Below, one piece after another: positions 1 to 7,979 of a DNA stretch of 13,805 nt (positions are counted from its first letter, which is position 1; the number at the start of each line of letters is the position of its first letter). Position numbers and translations under genes: made by a program. Source of the stretch: Amylibacter sp. (GTDB taxonomy: Bacteria > Pseudomonadota > Alphaproteobacteria > Rhodobacterales > Rhodobacteraceae). The notes beneath the pieces were generated by a model. It was not told the DNA's origin. It saw only the letters and a list, made by a program, of their open reading frames with translations, and searched no databases. Where the stretch lies: positions 1 to 13,805 of the forward strand of contig DAOUQS010000022.1 in the NCBI GenBank assembly GCA_030625465.1. The letters run 5' to 3'.

Positions 1-561
1 GGTTTCTAATTCGAAATGGCCTGCGTTATCCAGGTCTTGCGCCTTTATCGCCACATCCATGTGCCCGCCGTCAACCTGGATATGTCCTGTAAGTTGTAAC
101 CGTGTTGTATGGCCGAATACGGGGTCTTTCAGCACCAGTTCTTTGATGGATAATGTTTGAATGCTTACGGAAACCGGAAGTTCGGGGATGTGGAATGTAC
201 CGGCTTTTGGCGAAATGGTATTTTTGCTTGTGGCGGGCTTGCGAAAGACTGTGATCTTATCCGCAGTCAGTGTTTTTACTTTCACCTTTTTGCGCAACAA
301 TGCACTGCGGGTCCAGTCCAGTTCGGCATTTTCTATGCGCATCCAAGTGCCATCTAAATCGGAAAATTCGATTTTGGCTATTTTAGCGGCAGAGCTTAAG
401 GCACCTTTCAAACCGGTGACACTGACCTTCATGGTTGGTGAAGACAACGTGGATTCCAGTAGGTTTTCCAGATAGGATTTTTTTGCGTCTTGGGCGTGGG
501 TGGGCATGGCCCATATGAATACGGCCATGATCAGACAGAGCTTGTGGATAAGGCGGGTCAA
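1..561 (-). CDS. tamB: TamB, translocation and assembly module inner-membrane subunit (N-terminal part, cut by window edge)
   Basis: This is the first 187 codons of a protein that runs off the left edge of the window. TamB is a very large periplasm-spanning protein anchored in the inner membrane; it works with TamA in outer-membrane protein and lipid transport. The visible part starts MTRLIHKLCLIMAVFIWAMP, a basic tip and hydrophobic core acting as signal or anchor, followed by THAQ. After it comes the beta-rich repeat pattern typical of the AsmA/TamB N-terminus (for example 'IEFSDLDGTWMRIENAELDW'). The frame has no upstream ATG or GTG, so I chose the TTG at 561-559, which overlaps the TGA stop of tamA as TTGA; a later in-frame ATG would remove the basic n-region. 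Identification rests on this pattern and the tamA neighbour. The tamA-tamB order and coupling are usual for the family. The TTG start is inferred. Confidence 0.82.
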   Translation of the reverse strand, partial: MTRLIHKLCLIMAVFIWAMPTHAQDAKKSYLENLLESTLSSPTMKVSVTGLKGALSSAAKIAKIEFSDLDGTWMRIENAELDWTRSALLRKKVKVKTLTADKITVFRKPATSKNTISPKAGTFHIPELPVSVSIQTLSIKELVLKDPVFGHTTRLQLTGHIQVDGGHMDVAIKAQDLDNAGHFELET

Positions 562-2378
562 AACGCATGTCCAATTCCGATGTACGCATTTATACTACTT
601 AACCTTGCCCCGCCGTCAGCGGGCACGGCCAAATCAACACGTATTGGGCCAATCGGGGATTCGTACCATAGGCCGACACCCACGCCGGAATGGCTACCTC
701 CATCGACCCCAAAGCTGGATTTACGTCCAATATAGCCATAATCCGCGAATATAACGCCACCTATTTTGTCCCTGATGAATGTGCGTATTTCAGCGCTGAA
801 CCCTATATATGATTTGCCGCCGACAGTTTTTCCTGATGGTAAAACGATGCCAAGAGATTGGAAATCCTGCCCGCGAACAGTGTCGGCCCCGCCAGAATAA
901 AACAGAAAATTGGACGGTAAATCTTGCAGATCAGGCCCAAGGATAGACCCCAGTTGTATCCGTCCGGCCAGTACGAAGCTTCTTTTGTCGCCAAGTTCTT
1001 TATAGGTGCGACCATCGAAAGTGACATGCGCGCCTGCGTGCGATCTTTTCATGTCGATAAACGGGCCTACGTCCAGCGACAGATAAATGCCGTCATTGGA
1101 CGATAGTTTGTTGCTTCTGGTGTCGTAATCCAGACCCAAAGGTAAACCGATCAGGCTGAAATTACGTTGGCCGAAGGCATCATCAGTATCAATATTGCTG
1201 TATTTAATACCCACTGATGCGGTAAGCGTTTCCGAGATGCGATGGTCGAATGTCAGCCCAGTTGAAAATTCCTGCAATGTGTAATTCGGCTCAACATCCT
1301 GACTGTAAATCACATATAATATCGCCTTGGTATCAGGTGTAATGGTTGCAGGGCGAATTAAACTGGCGCCAATTTCATAATCCCGCCCACCGGTTTCGCC
1401 GGATATACCGGAAATATCCGCGTCAAAGCGTAACTGCTCGCCGCCACCCAATAGGTTGCGATGCAGCCAGAACGCTTTAAGCGACGCACCTTCATCGGTT
1501 GAAATTGATGCGTCAAAGCCGATGCGCCTAAGCTTTGCCTCGGTGACAGATGCGGTAATATCCAAAAAACCGTCAGGTGATATCGCTGCCGCTTCGGTCA
1601 ATGCAACCGACGAAAAAATACCTGTGGCCTGAAGCCGGTTCGCCGCTTTGTTAAGCTGTGTTGCCGTATAATAATCACCTGTCGGCAGGCCCGCTATTTT
1701 CAGGATACGATTTGTACGCATACGCTGGTTGCCGGTGATTTTAAGCGTGCCGAATTTTGCCTTGCGACCCGGATCGATTTGTAATTTGACATCAAGCGTG
1801 TCTGCCCTGTGATCCGCAACCAAATGTTGGTCGGTGATCGCAGCCTTTGGATGGCCGTGTTCGCGCCAGTCCTTTATCGCTTTGTCGGCGACATCACCAA
1901 TAACGGATGTGCGCGCGATTTGGCCGGTGGCAAATTCATCCGGCAGTTTTGTGGTTTCAGGCAAGGGTAAAATCTGCGCTGTGCCGAATAAAAAGACTGC
2001 CCCTTCATTCACGGTAATGGCGGCGGAATTGACGGTTCCGACCTTATCAAACAGTGAATAGCTTGCGGCTTCGCGACCATTTATTCGGATATTAATTGAC
2101 GCGCTGTAATAACCGTTTTCATATAAAGTAAGTATAATGCGCTTATAATCGGCCTTTGCGGCCGCCAAGATTTCCGCGTCTGAATAGTCAGCTTCGTTCA
2201 AAATTTTTGCAAGAAGTGAAACCGCTTGCAAGTCTTCAAGCAGATCTTCGTTAACCGTGAAGCTTAAAGGCGTGGTTTGCGCTTTATCCCGCGCGGCAGC
2301 CGGGGCGATTGCACTGATTTGCATCAAAGTTATTGCTGATAAAAATAAAACCCCAAAGAAACGTAATGCCTGGCTCAT
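558..2378 (-). CDS. tamA: TamA, Omp85-family outer-membrane assembly factor
   Basis: This is a 606-residue Omp85-superfamily protein, close to the usual length of about 580-640. Residues 1-29 form a signal peptide ending APAAA before RD, so the mature protein enters the periplasm. Residues about 35-285 hold POTRA-type modules; 'FGTLKITGNQRMRTNRI' near 209 and 'YYTATQLNKAANRLQATGIFSSV' near 236 are typical of the last POTRA. The 16-strand barrel follows, with the plug-loop motif VRG at 501-503, the strand 'YESPIGPIRVDLAVP' near 572, and a terminal aromatic residue (GHAF) as expected of outer-membrane barrels. VRG is followed by Gln rather than the more common Phe or Tyr. The next gene, tamB, overlaps its stop codon, which supports TamA over BamA; no bamA neighbours such as rseP, skp or lpxD are present. 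The ATG at 2378 gives a proper signal peptide. Confidence 0.9.
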   Translation of the reverse strand: MSQALRFFGVLFLSAITLMQISAIAPAAARDKAQTTPLSFTVNEDLLEDLQAVSLLAKILNEADYSDAEILAAAKADYKRIILTLYENGYYSASINIRINGREAASYSLFDKVGTVNSAAITVNEGAVFLFGTAQILPLPETTKLPDEFATGQIARTSVIGDVADKAIKDWREHGHPKAAITDQHLVADHRADTLDVKLQIDPGRKAKFGTLKITGNQRMRTNRILKIAGLPTGDYYTATQLNKAANRLQATGIFSSVALTEAAAISPDGFLDITASVTEAKLRRIGFDASISTDEGASLKAFWLHRNLLGGGEQLRFDADISGISGETGGRDYEIGASLIRPATITPDTKAILYVIYSQDVEPNYTLQEFSTGLTFDHRISETLTASVGIKYSNIDTDDAFGQRNFSLIGLPLGLDYDTRSNKLSSNDGIYLSLDVGPFIDMKRSHAGAHVTFDGRTYKELGDKRSFVLAGRIQLGSILGPDLQDLPSNFLFYSGGADTVRGQDFQSLGIVLPSGKTVGGKSYIGFSAEIRTFIRDKIGGVIFADYGYIGRKSSFGVDGGSHSGVGVGLWYESPIGPIRVDLAVPADGGARLSSINAYIGIGHAF

Positions 2379-2461
2379 GGCGTTACCATCTTTAAACTTT
2401 CCGCATTACAAATGGCCTTAAGCATATCGGGTGTTCAATTCCTGGTTCGTCCGTATTTGTC

Positions 2462-2494
2462 AAAAAACCGCTTCAATAAGTTGATGAAATTCGG
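2462..2494 (-). terminator. Possible bidirectional rho-independent terminator
   Basis: On the plus strand CCG (2468-2470) and TTCA (2472-2475) can pair with TGAA (2485-2488) and CGG (2492-2494) around a 9-base loop, with a 1-by-3 internal loop. Read on the minus strand the stem is followed by TTTTTT (complement of 2462-2467); read on the plus strand it is followed by a T-rich stretch. It lies about 125 bases after the C45 gene stop and before tamA, where a terminator would separate the two units. The stem is short and interrupted, so this is a weak call. The rest of 2379-2620 is AT-rich and I see no gene in it. Confidence 0.3.
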
Positions 2495-2620
2495 CTTGTT
2501 TTTATTAAAGGATTTTATTGATACATTCATTTTCTGGCTTATAGATAATATACTACCTTTTTATGATAATACCAAGCCTGTGAAGTGCTGAAATACGCAT
2601 CAGAGGATGTTGCAAGCCAA

Positions 2621-3628
2621 TTAGCGTAAAGCTTCTGAAAATGCGGCTTTTCCGGCCGCGTCCGGGTATCTGACCCGCCGTTTTGAATTGCTGGTATCTT
2701 TCAGATTATGGTGCCAAACCTCTCCCGGCCAATGGATTTCCATTGATCCTGTGGTTGGTTTGTAAACCGCCGTATAAAGCGTTCCGAAATTATGATTGAA
2801 TTTCGTTGAGTAAAGCGGTGGCTTCAAAAAGTTTGCGATAAACTTTTCCGGTGGATCGTCGTGTAATGTCAGGCGTTGCAGCAAGAACCGTTCCCGTTCA
2901 ACTGTTGCGGTAACCTGGGCATGGCGGTGCCATTCGACGTTTTCCTGATGGTTGGTCGAAATGCGGGTGTGGGCCAATACGGTATCGGTTCCCGGGCATA
3001 GATACGCGGTTATGTAATCCCCTGATTTATCAACTGTCGTTACATTGTAAGCCATGTGGCAGGGCACGGATTTCAGCACTTCTATTGCGTCTTTGGTGGT
3101 GTCACAAAATTCCAGAATATACCGCAAAATAAGGGGTACGCCAAAACCGTCCCCGACAATACGCCGCCCCCCGAATGTTAATGAGACCGCAAGGCCCGCG
3201 TCGTTCATCCCGTCAACCACACCCCACATACCGTCAGTTGTTGCAATCACCTGTTTGTCGTTCCAGCGCGAGTTCAGGATGACACTGTCTATTAACATCG
3301 GGTCATAATCATAATTGCGTACCAGCATCGGATAGTCGCGCAGCCAAACGGCTTGCGAACAACCCGAAAGATACGGGGGGGGACGGTAGAAGCTTAAAAA
3401 ACGGCTGGCAATATCGCCGCCGCCTGCAAGTTCACACAAGCGTTCGTAGGTTGGCAGCAGTTCGGGCATGTAGACTTTGATCGCACGGTAACCGGCCAGA
3501 TAGGTTTGTCGTGCGGCAATGCCCTCGCTTAAATACCACTTGCGGTAATACGGCCAAAGCGCATCAAATCGCCGTTGCCATTGCGAACCCGCGTGGGGTT
3601 CGCAAATCTTTTCGAACAGGATATCCAT
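2621..3628 (-). CDS. C45-family Ntn hydrolase / acyl-CoA:6-APA acyltransferase-like protein
   Basis: This 335-residue protein resembles the peptidase C45 (isopenicillin N acyltransferase-like) Ntn-hydrolase family. Such enzymes are made as a proenzyme that cuts itself before a Cys, which then becomes the catalytic N-terminal nucleophile acting on amide bonds. Gly89-Cys90 in 'YLSGCSQAVW' is the likely processing site and would give pieces of about 89 and 246 residues, much like the fungal enzyme. Further family-like features are 'LVRNYDYDP' (102-110) and 'GVVDGMNDAGLAVSL' (about 136-150), which resembles the usual GxNExGLAVS. No signal peptide is seen, so it is probably cytoplasmic. It is the last gene of a four-gene run, 31 bases after the ATP-grasp gene. 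The AGAAGG upstream of the ATG is rather distant (about 14 bases). Substrate unknown; hydrolysis or acyl transfer are both possible. Confidence 0.78.
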   Translation of the reverse strand: MDILFEKICEPHAGSQWQRRFDALWPYYRKWYLSEGIAARQTYLAGYRAIKVYMPELLPTYERLCELAGGGDIASRFLSFYRPPPYLSGCSQAVWLRDYPMLVRNYDYDPMLIDSVILNSRWNDKQVIATTDGMWGVVDGMNDAGLAVSLTFGGRRIVGDGFGVPLILRYILEFCDTTKDAIEVLKSVPCHMAYNVTTVDKSGDYITAYLCPGTDTVLAHTRISTNHQENVEWHRHAQVTATVERERFLLQRLTLHDDPPEKFIANFLKPPLYSTKFNHNFGTLYTAVYKPTTGSMEIHWPGEVWHHNLKDTSNSKRRVRYPDAAGKAAFSEALR

Positions 3629-3659
3629 TGTGTAATGTCTGGCCTTCTAACGAAAACAG

Positions 3660-5153
3660 TTACATGATTTTGAATGCGGGATCCGAGATAGGAACAGCTT
3701 CTGCCGTTGGAACCTCATCCGCTTCAAACTGCGCCTTGATGCCATCAATCCACTGTTTGGCACGTTTCTTCAGACCGAAACCTTTGCCCATGGCGTGACC
3801 GCGCGTTACCAGAATGCCAAGGTCGGCCCCTTCATACCGGTAGTCACCGGGTTGCAGGATACGCAAGAAGAAAGCCTCATTTTCGTTGGCAACGGCACGG
3901 CGATGATAATCAAAGCGTTCGAATTTAACCGAACCATCAGGCTGTAATGAATAGATGCCGGTTTCCGGTGCTTTATTCAGCAGATCAACCGTATCATCGG
4001 TATGCTTGATTACCATCTGGCACCATTCGTCGATATTATCGGGGTCTGCCCAGCGGGCGTTTAATGCTTCGACATCCAGGGAAAACGGTACGTTTGAAAA
4101 TTCCAGCAGGTGGAACAGGAACAAAGGTGCGTCCGCATGGGCAAAGGCCGCGTGGTTGGTCATTGAACTGGCACCTGTGACGCGTGGGTTGCATTCGCCC
4201 ATGTAAACTTCGCCGTCATTGATATCGATCAGGAAATCCAGCTCGAAGTAACCGCGATAACCTTCTTTGCCCAGCTGGTCGCCGAACCTTTCGGTGTACT
4301 CGCGGCATTTTTTGCGAATGTTGTCATCAAAGGCATCCGGAAAAATCTCGTTGCCACACCAACCACCGCGATAAGGTGTCAGTTGTTTAAAGCCGACAAG
4401 TTCGGTCATCAGCGGGCCAACAACGGTGCCTTGCTTGGTGACGCAAGCCTCGACCGCTGTGCCGCGATTGTCGATGCGCTTCATGATCTTGATCTCGCCC
4501 TGACCGACAATTTCGCTTTCATAGCGCAGGAAATCTTTCTTGGATTTGATGAAAAACGTCGTATGCCCGGAATCGCCAAAGGCGGACTGCAAAACCAGAT
4601 CGCTGCCAACAGGCTTAGAGACCTCTTGCAGATGATCCCAATCCTTAATCTTGCTTAGAACGTTGGGCACGCTGGGCACACCCGCGGCGTCCCCGATGCG
4701 CACAGTTTCGATTTTGTGGTCAATTTTTTTACGCAAAGACGCCTTTGGAAACCACACATCAACGCCCAGTTCTTTGCAGATTTTTTCAACCCGCGCATCA
4801 AACATCAAGAACACCATCACAGGTTTTTTCTTGCAGGACTTCAGCAGATCGACAACTTCCTTGTGTTCCAGCAGGTAGGCATTGATATCCTCGATAGACT
4901 CGAATTCCGGATGTTCAACTTCGGTAGGTACAAACACATTGGGATGGCGGCCATCATAGCAATCAATATAGCTGATGAACTTGAAGTTACGACACCATTC
5001 ATCAATGCCCAGCAGGTTGAAGTTGGTCGCACTGACAAAGAATATGGGTCGTTCATTGCGGTGAAAATACCGGCGGATATCTGAAATGGTTTCCAGGTGT
5101 TTAACTTTTGAGCTTGGCCTTTTGGCCATTTTTTTCGCAGCTTTATCAGCCAT
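3660..5153 (-). CDS. ATP-grasp domain carboxylate-amine ligase-like protein (biotin carboxylase-like fold)
   Basis: This 497-residue protein has an ATP-grasp domain over about residues 140-355. A glycine-rich ATP loop is seen at 'SAFGDSGHTTFFI' (190-202), and the Mg-binding strand pair at 'FELDFLI' (303-309) and 'GECNPRVTGASS' (319-330), where Glu320 and Asn322 are the expected metal ligands. The N-terminal 135 residues look like a pre-ATP-grasp Rossmann domain, and the tail (about 356-497) is specific to this protein. ATP-grasp enzymes activate a carboxylate as acyl phosphate and join it to an amine or similar nucleophile. Automatic annotation as 'biotin carboxylase' is likely, but no biotin carrier or carboxyltransferase gene lies nearby, so an amide ligase fits the context better (inference). 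The ATG overlaps the end of the decarboxylase gene by 8 bases and has GGGAG (5162-5166) 8 bases upstream, supporting coupled translation. Substrates unknown. Confidence 0.75.
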   Translation of the reverse strand: MADKAAKKMAKRPSSKVKHLETISDIRRYFHRNERPIFFVSATNFNLLGIDEWCRNFKFISYIDCYDGRHPNVFVPTEVEHPEFESIEDINAYLLEHKEVVDLLKSCKKKPVMVFLMFDARVEKICKELGVDVWFPKASLRKKIDHKIETVRIGDAAGVPSVPNVLSKIKDWDHLQEVSKPVGSDLVLQSAFGDSGHTTFFIKSKKDFLRYESEIVGQGEIKIMKRIDNRGTAVEACVTKQGTVVGPLMTELVGFKQLTPYRGGWCGNEIFPDAFDDNIRKKCREYTERFGDQLGKEGYRGYFELDFLIDINDGEVYMGECNPRVTGASSMTNHAAFAHADAPLFLFHLLEFSNVPFSLDVEALNARWADPDNIDEWCQMVIKHTDDTVDLLNKAPETGIYSLQPDGSVKFERFDYHRRAVANENEAFFLRILQPGDYRYEGADLGILVTRGHAMGKGFGLKKRAKQWIDGIKAQFEADEVPTAEAVPISDPAFKIM

Positions 5154-7935
5154 CTGTATTTCTCCCTTTTGATTTTATACGTTCTTGCAATGCCGCTTCG
5201 GTAAATACACGCAGGCCCAGTTCCGGGCGGTATCCGTGAATTTCCGTAACATCAAGTTTAGTTAAAAATTCGATAATTTCCGGACTTGCCACTTGTCCGG
5301 GGACAAGGATTGGAAAACCTGGTGGGTAGGGGATGATGAATGAGGCCGAGACCACATCGCGTCCGCTTGCCATCGCTTTTCCAATCTCGTTATCTTCCAA
5401 GCTAAGATACTCGCAATTTTCCGCATCATAAGCCAGGAAAAATGCCGACCTAGAATCGCCTTCGGCAACCTTGCCATCCAGACTTTTGCGGAATGCATCA
5501 TGGAAGCGTGAAAAGTCGGGTAATGGCGGCAGGTCCTCGACAATTGATTTAACTTTTTTATCGTGAACTTTCCGCTCGGCGGGGCTCATGTCTTCCAGCT
5601 CTTGTTCCAGTTCGCGTGCGATTTTGACCAAAACCTCGATCAAATAAGCAACAGAGCTGCGGGTTGTGCCGATATTTGTCATGAATAAAACGGAATTGCG
5701 TGAGGTTTTATTAACCTGAATGCCGTATTTATCCATCAAGACTTCATTCTTGAATGTCTCGCCGTCACGCCCTGTGGCGCCTACAAACAGTGTGACGCGG
5801 GTGGCGTCCAGACAGAACTCATCACTTTCCCAGGCTTTCCAGATGTCTTGCCAGCCATGATCAGGGTCATAGTAGCTTTCAATACCCGACTGGCGGTATT
5901 GTTTAGGCACCATGTCGCCAACAGTCAGAACCCTGAAGTATTTTTTCAGTAGCGGTTGGGTCATAATGCTTTGACGCAGCACCATTGCCATCTCAACCTG
6001 TTTTTGAACCAGTTCGAAACCTTCCAGTTCGACCTGACGCCGCCCGACATCCAAGGATGCAATAATTTGGTAGTTCGGCGAAGTTGAAGTGTGGGTCATA
6101 AAGGCTTCGTGAAACGACTCTTCCACGCGGGTTTTATAAAGCTGGTCGTTGATGTGTATCATCGAGCCTTGCCGCAGTGCCGTCAGGGTTTTATGGGTGG
6201 ATTGCGTGGCATAGGTTCGAACCGCAACCGTATCCGGATCAGGATACAGGCGGCGGTCAAGCCAGACATCAATATTGTCGGGATCAAGGTCTGCAGTCTC
6301 TTGTTTATAGGCCTCATATTCAACGCGGTATTCGTCTGATTTGTAGCGTTCGCGCAAAGTGTTCGCCGAATGCATCGCGGTACGTTGGCGGTATGTAGGA
6401 CCGAAACGGGCAAAGCCGAACCATGCTTCATCCCAAAGGAAAACAAGGTCGGGTTTGATCGCCAGACATTCTTCCATGACGCGCTGCACATTGTAGACGA
6501 TACCGTCAAACGTACAGTTGGTCAGCAACAGCATCTTAACCCGATGCAGTTTTCCTTCGCCTTTCAGTTTCAGCAAGGCTTCCTTGATTGATCGCAGCGG
6601 GACTGCGCCATACATAGAATATTCGCTAAGGGGGTAGCTGTCCAAGTAGACCACATTGGCCCCTGACAGCACCATGCCGTAATGGTGTGATTTGTGGCAA
6701 TCGCGGTCAATCAAGACAATATCGTCGGGGCGTATTAGCGCCTGCACAACAATTTTATTACAGGTCGAGGTGCCGTTAGTGGCAAAAAAGGTCTGTTTTG
6801 ACCCAAAAGCCCGCGCCGTTAAATCCTGCGCCTCTTTGATCGGGCCTTGTGGTTCCAGCAGGCTGTCCAAACCGCCTGACGTTGACGAGGTTTCCGCCAG
6901 AAAGATATTCAGACCGTAAAATTCACCCATGTCTTTTATCCAGTGGGATTTCAGAATGGATTTCCCCCGGGAGATTGGCAAGGCATGGAAAACCCCTGTG
7001 GGCTTTGTGGAATATTCCTTCAGGGCCGTGAAAAAAGGTGTCTGATAACGGTCTTGTATACCGCGCAGAATATTCAGGTGCTGTTCAAAATAATCCTCGG
7101 TGTTGTAAAACACCCTGCGGCAGGTGTTGCCGATTGTACCGGCGACTTCCTCAACCGAACGGTCCGTCACCAGAAATAAATCCAGTTCGGGTCTGATTTT
7201 TGCGATTGTATCCGCCAAAATTGGGCCATATTCACTGCTGTCGACAGTATCAATATCCGCGTGCTTGGCCTGTTCCAGATAGGTTTTGATCATTGGTAAA
7301 TCATTATCGGAATGCAGATCAAACCCGTATTTTATAATCACTGATTGAATCGAGTGATTTAGGGAAACCGCGATTAGCGCGTCATCCAGACTGGATACAA
7401 AAACCGGCGAATAGGTGAATTTATCTTCGTCGCGGCGCAGGTTCGCAAGTGCTGTGCGCTGCGCTTCCATCTGGCCCGGTGTCAGCTTGTCAACGATCAG
7501 AACTTCAAAGTAGTGCCGTCTGCGCACACGGTCTGTTTCGAAAAACGTCCCGCTTTCGGTGGCCCCTTCCGCATCTGTTTCCGTAATGCGGGGGTCAGCC
7601 AGATTGATGTGTTTGCGTCTGTATTCGCCGCTCATCAAGGCGCTGGTAACACAGGCGACACGGCGTGAAAGGGCTTCAAAATCCCCGACCTCTTCGTCGC
7701 GCGCGATCTGGATCATCAGTTGTTGGCCCGGGAAAGCCCAATAGACCTCAATGGGGTGAAGGTACGCGATCAGTTTGCGAATGGTCTTGCGATGTTCTTT
7801 GGCTTTAGGGCTGCCGTTTACAAGCTGTCTTGCAATGCTTTTCAGCCTGTTCCATGTATCAATTCGATATTGTGACGCATTATAATAGTGACTAAGTGAT
7901 TTTCTTTTTTGTTCTGTGCGCTGTGATTTCGCCAT
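5146..7935 (-). CDS. Large PLP-dependent Orn/Lys/Arg-type amino-acid decarboxylase
   Basis: This 929-residue protein has the major domain of fold-III-type bacterial Orn/Lys/Arg decarboxylases. The PLP site is clear: 'TNGTSTCNK' (386-394) for phosphate and ring contacts, 'DRDCHKSHHYG' (410-420), 'LWDEAWFGFARFGP' (500-513) with Asp502 to the pyridine nitrogen, and 'ATQSTHKTLTALRQGSMIH' (576-594) with Lys582 as Schiff-base lysine. The C-terminal domain has 'PYPPGFPILVPG' (869-880), a family hallmark. It would convert a basic amino acid to an amine and CO2; which one cannot be told. At 929 residues it is much longer than the E. coli members (about 710-760): it has roughly 200 extra N-terminal residues and about 40 extra between Asp502 and Lys582. 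No signal peptide; cytoplasmic. GGGGG (7939-7943) sits just before the ATG. Its stop overlaps the ATP-grasp gene. Confidence 0.88.
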   Translation of the reverse strand: MAKSQRTEQKRKSLSHYYNASQYRIDTWNRLKSIARQLVNGSPKAKEHRKTIRKLIAYLHPIEVYWAFPGQQLMIQIARDEEVGDFEALSRRVACVTSALMSGEYRRKHINLADPRITETDAEGATESGTFFETDRVRRRHYFEVLIVDKLTPGQMEAQRTALANLRRDEDKFTYSPVFVSSLDDALIAVSLNHSIQSVIIKYGFDLHSDNDLPMIKTYLEQAKHADIDTVDSSEYGPILADTIAKIRPELDLFLVTDRSVEEVAGTIGNTCRRVFYNTEDYFEQHLNILRGIQDRYQTPFFTALKEYSTKPTGVFHALPISRGKSILKSHWIKDMGEFYGLNIFLAETSSTSGGLDSLLEPQGPIKEAQDLTARAFGSKQTFFATNGTSTCNKIVVQALIRPDDIVLIDRDCHKSHHYGMVLSGANVVYLDSYPLSEYSMYGAVPLRSIKEALLKLKGEGKLHRVKMLLLTNCTFDGIVYNVQRVMEECLAIKPDLVFLWDEAWFGFARFGPTYRQRTAMHSANTLRERYKSDEYRVEYEAYKQETADLDPDNIDVWLDRRLYPDPDTVAVRTYATQSTHKTLTALRQGSMIHINDQLYKTRVEESFHEAFMTHTSTSPNYQIIASLDVGRRQVELEGFELVQKQVEMAMVLRQSIMTQPLLKKYFRVLTVGDMVPKQYRQSGIESYYDPDHGWQDIWKAWESDEFCLDATRVTLFVGATGRDGETFKNEVLMDKYGIQVNKTSRNSVLFMTNIGTTRSSVAYLIEVLVKIARELEQELEDMSPAERKVHDKKVKSIVEDLPPLPDFSRFHDAFRKSLDGKVAEGDSRSAFFLAYDAENCEYLSLEDNEIGKAMASGRDVVSASFIIPYPPGFPILVPGQVASPEIIEFLTKLDVTEIHGYRPELGLRVFTEAALQERIKSKGRNTDG

Positions 7936-7946
7936 TTTCCCCCACT

Positions 7947-7973
7947 AAAACCGCCACGTTGCCGGGCGGTTTT
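7947..7973 (-). terminator. Intercistronic hairpin, attenuator-like on minus strand, terminator-like on plus strand
   Basis: AAAACCGCC (7947-7955) and GGCGGTTTT (7965-7973) form a perfect 9-bp stem with a 9-base loop. On the plus strand it is followed by a long T-rich tract (7974-7981), the classic form of an intrinsic terminator, although no plus-strand gene precedes it. On the minus strand, the direction of the genes here, only the four T bases of the stem follow. It lies between the nitrilase stop and the decarboxylase start and ends a few bases before the decarboxylase ribosome-binding GGGGG. It could lower or process the message between the first two genes, or block antisense transcription. 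Confidence 0.6.
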
Positions 7974-7979
7974 TATTTT

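Noticed and set aside
383..589. 68-codon minus-strand frame starting inside tamA and overlapping the tamB start
   Set aside because: It overlaps tamB in another frame, has no family-like pattern, and the tamB frame gives a convincing signal sequence.
2458..2463. Perfect TTGACA on the minus strand upstream of tamA, as a -35 box
   Set aside because: No acceptable -10 box lies 16-19 bases downstream.
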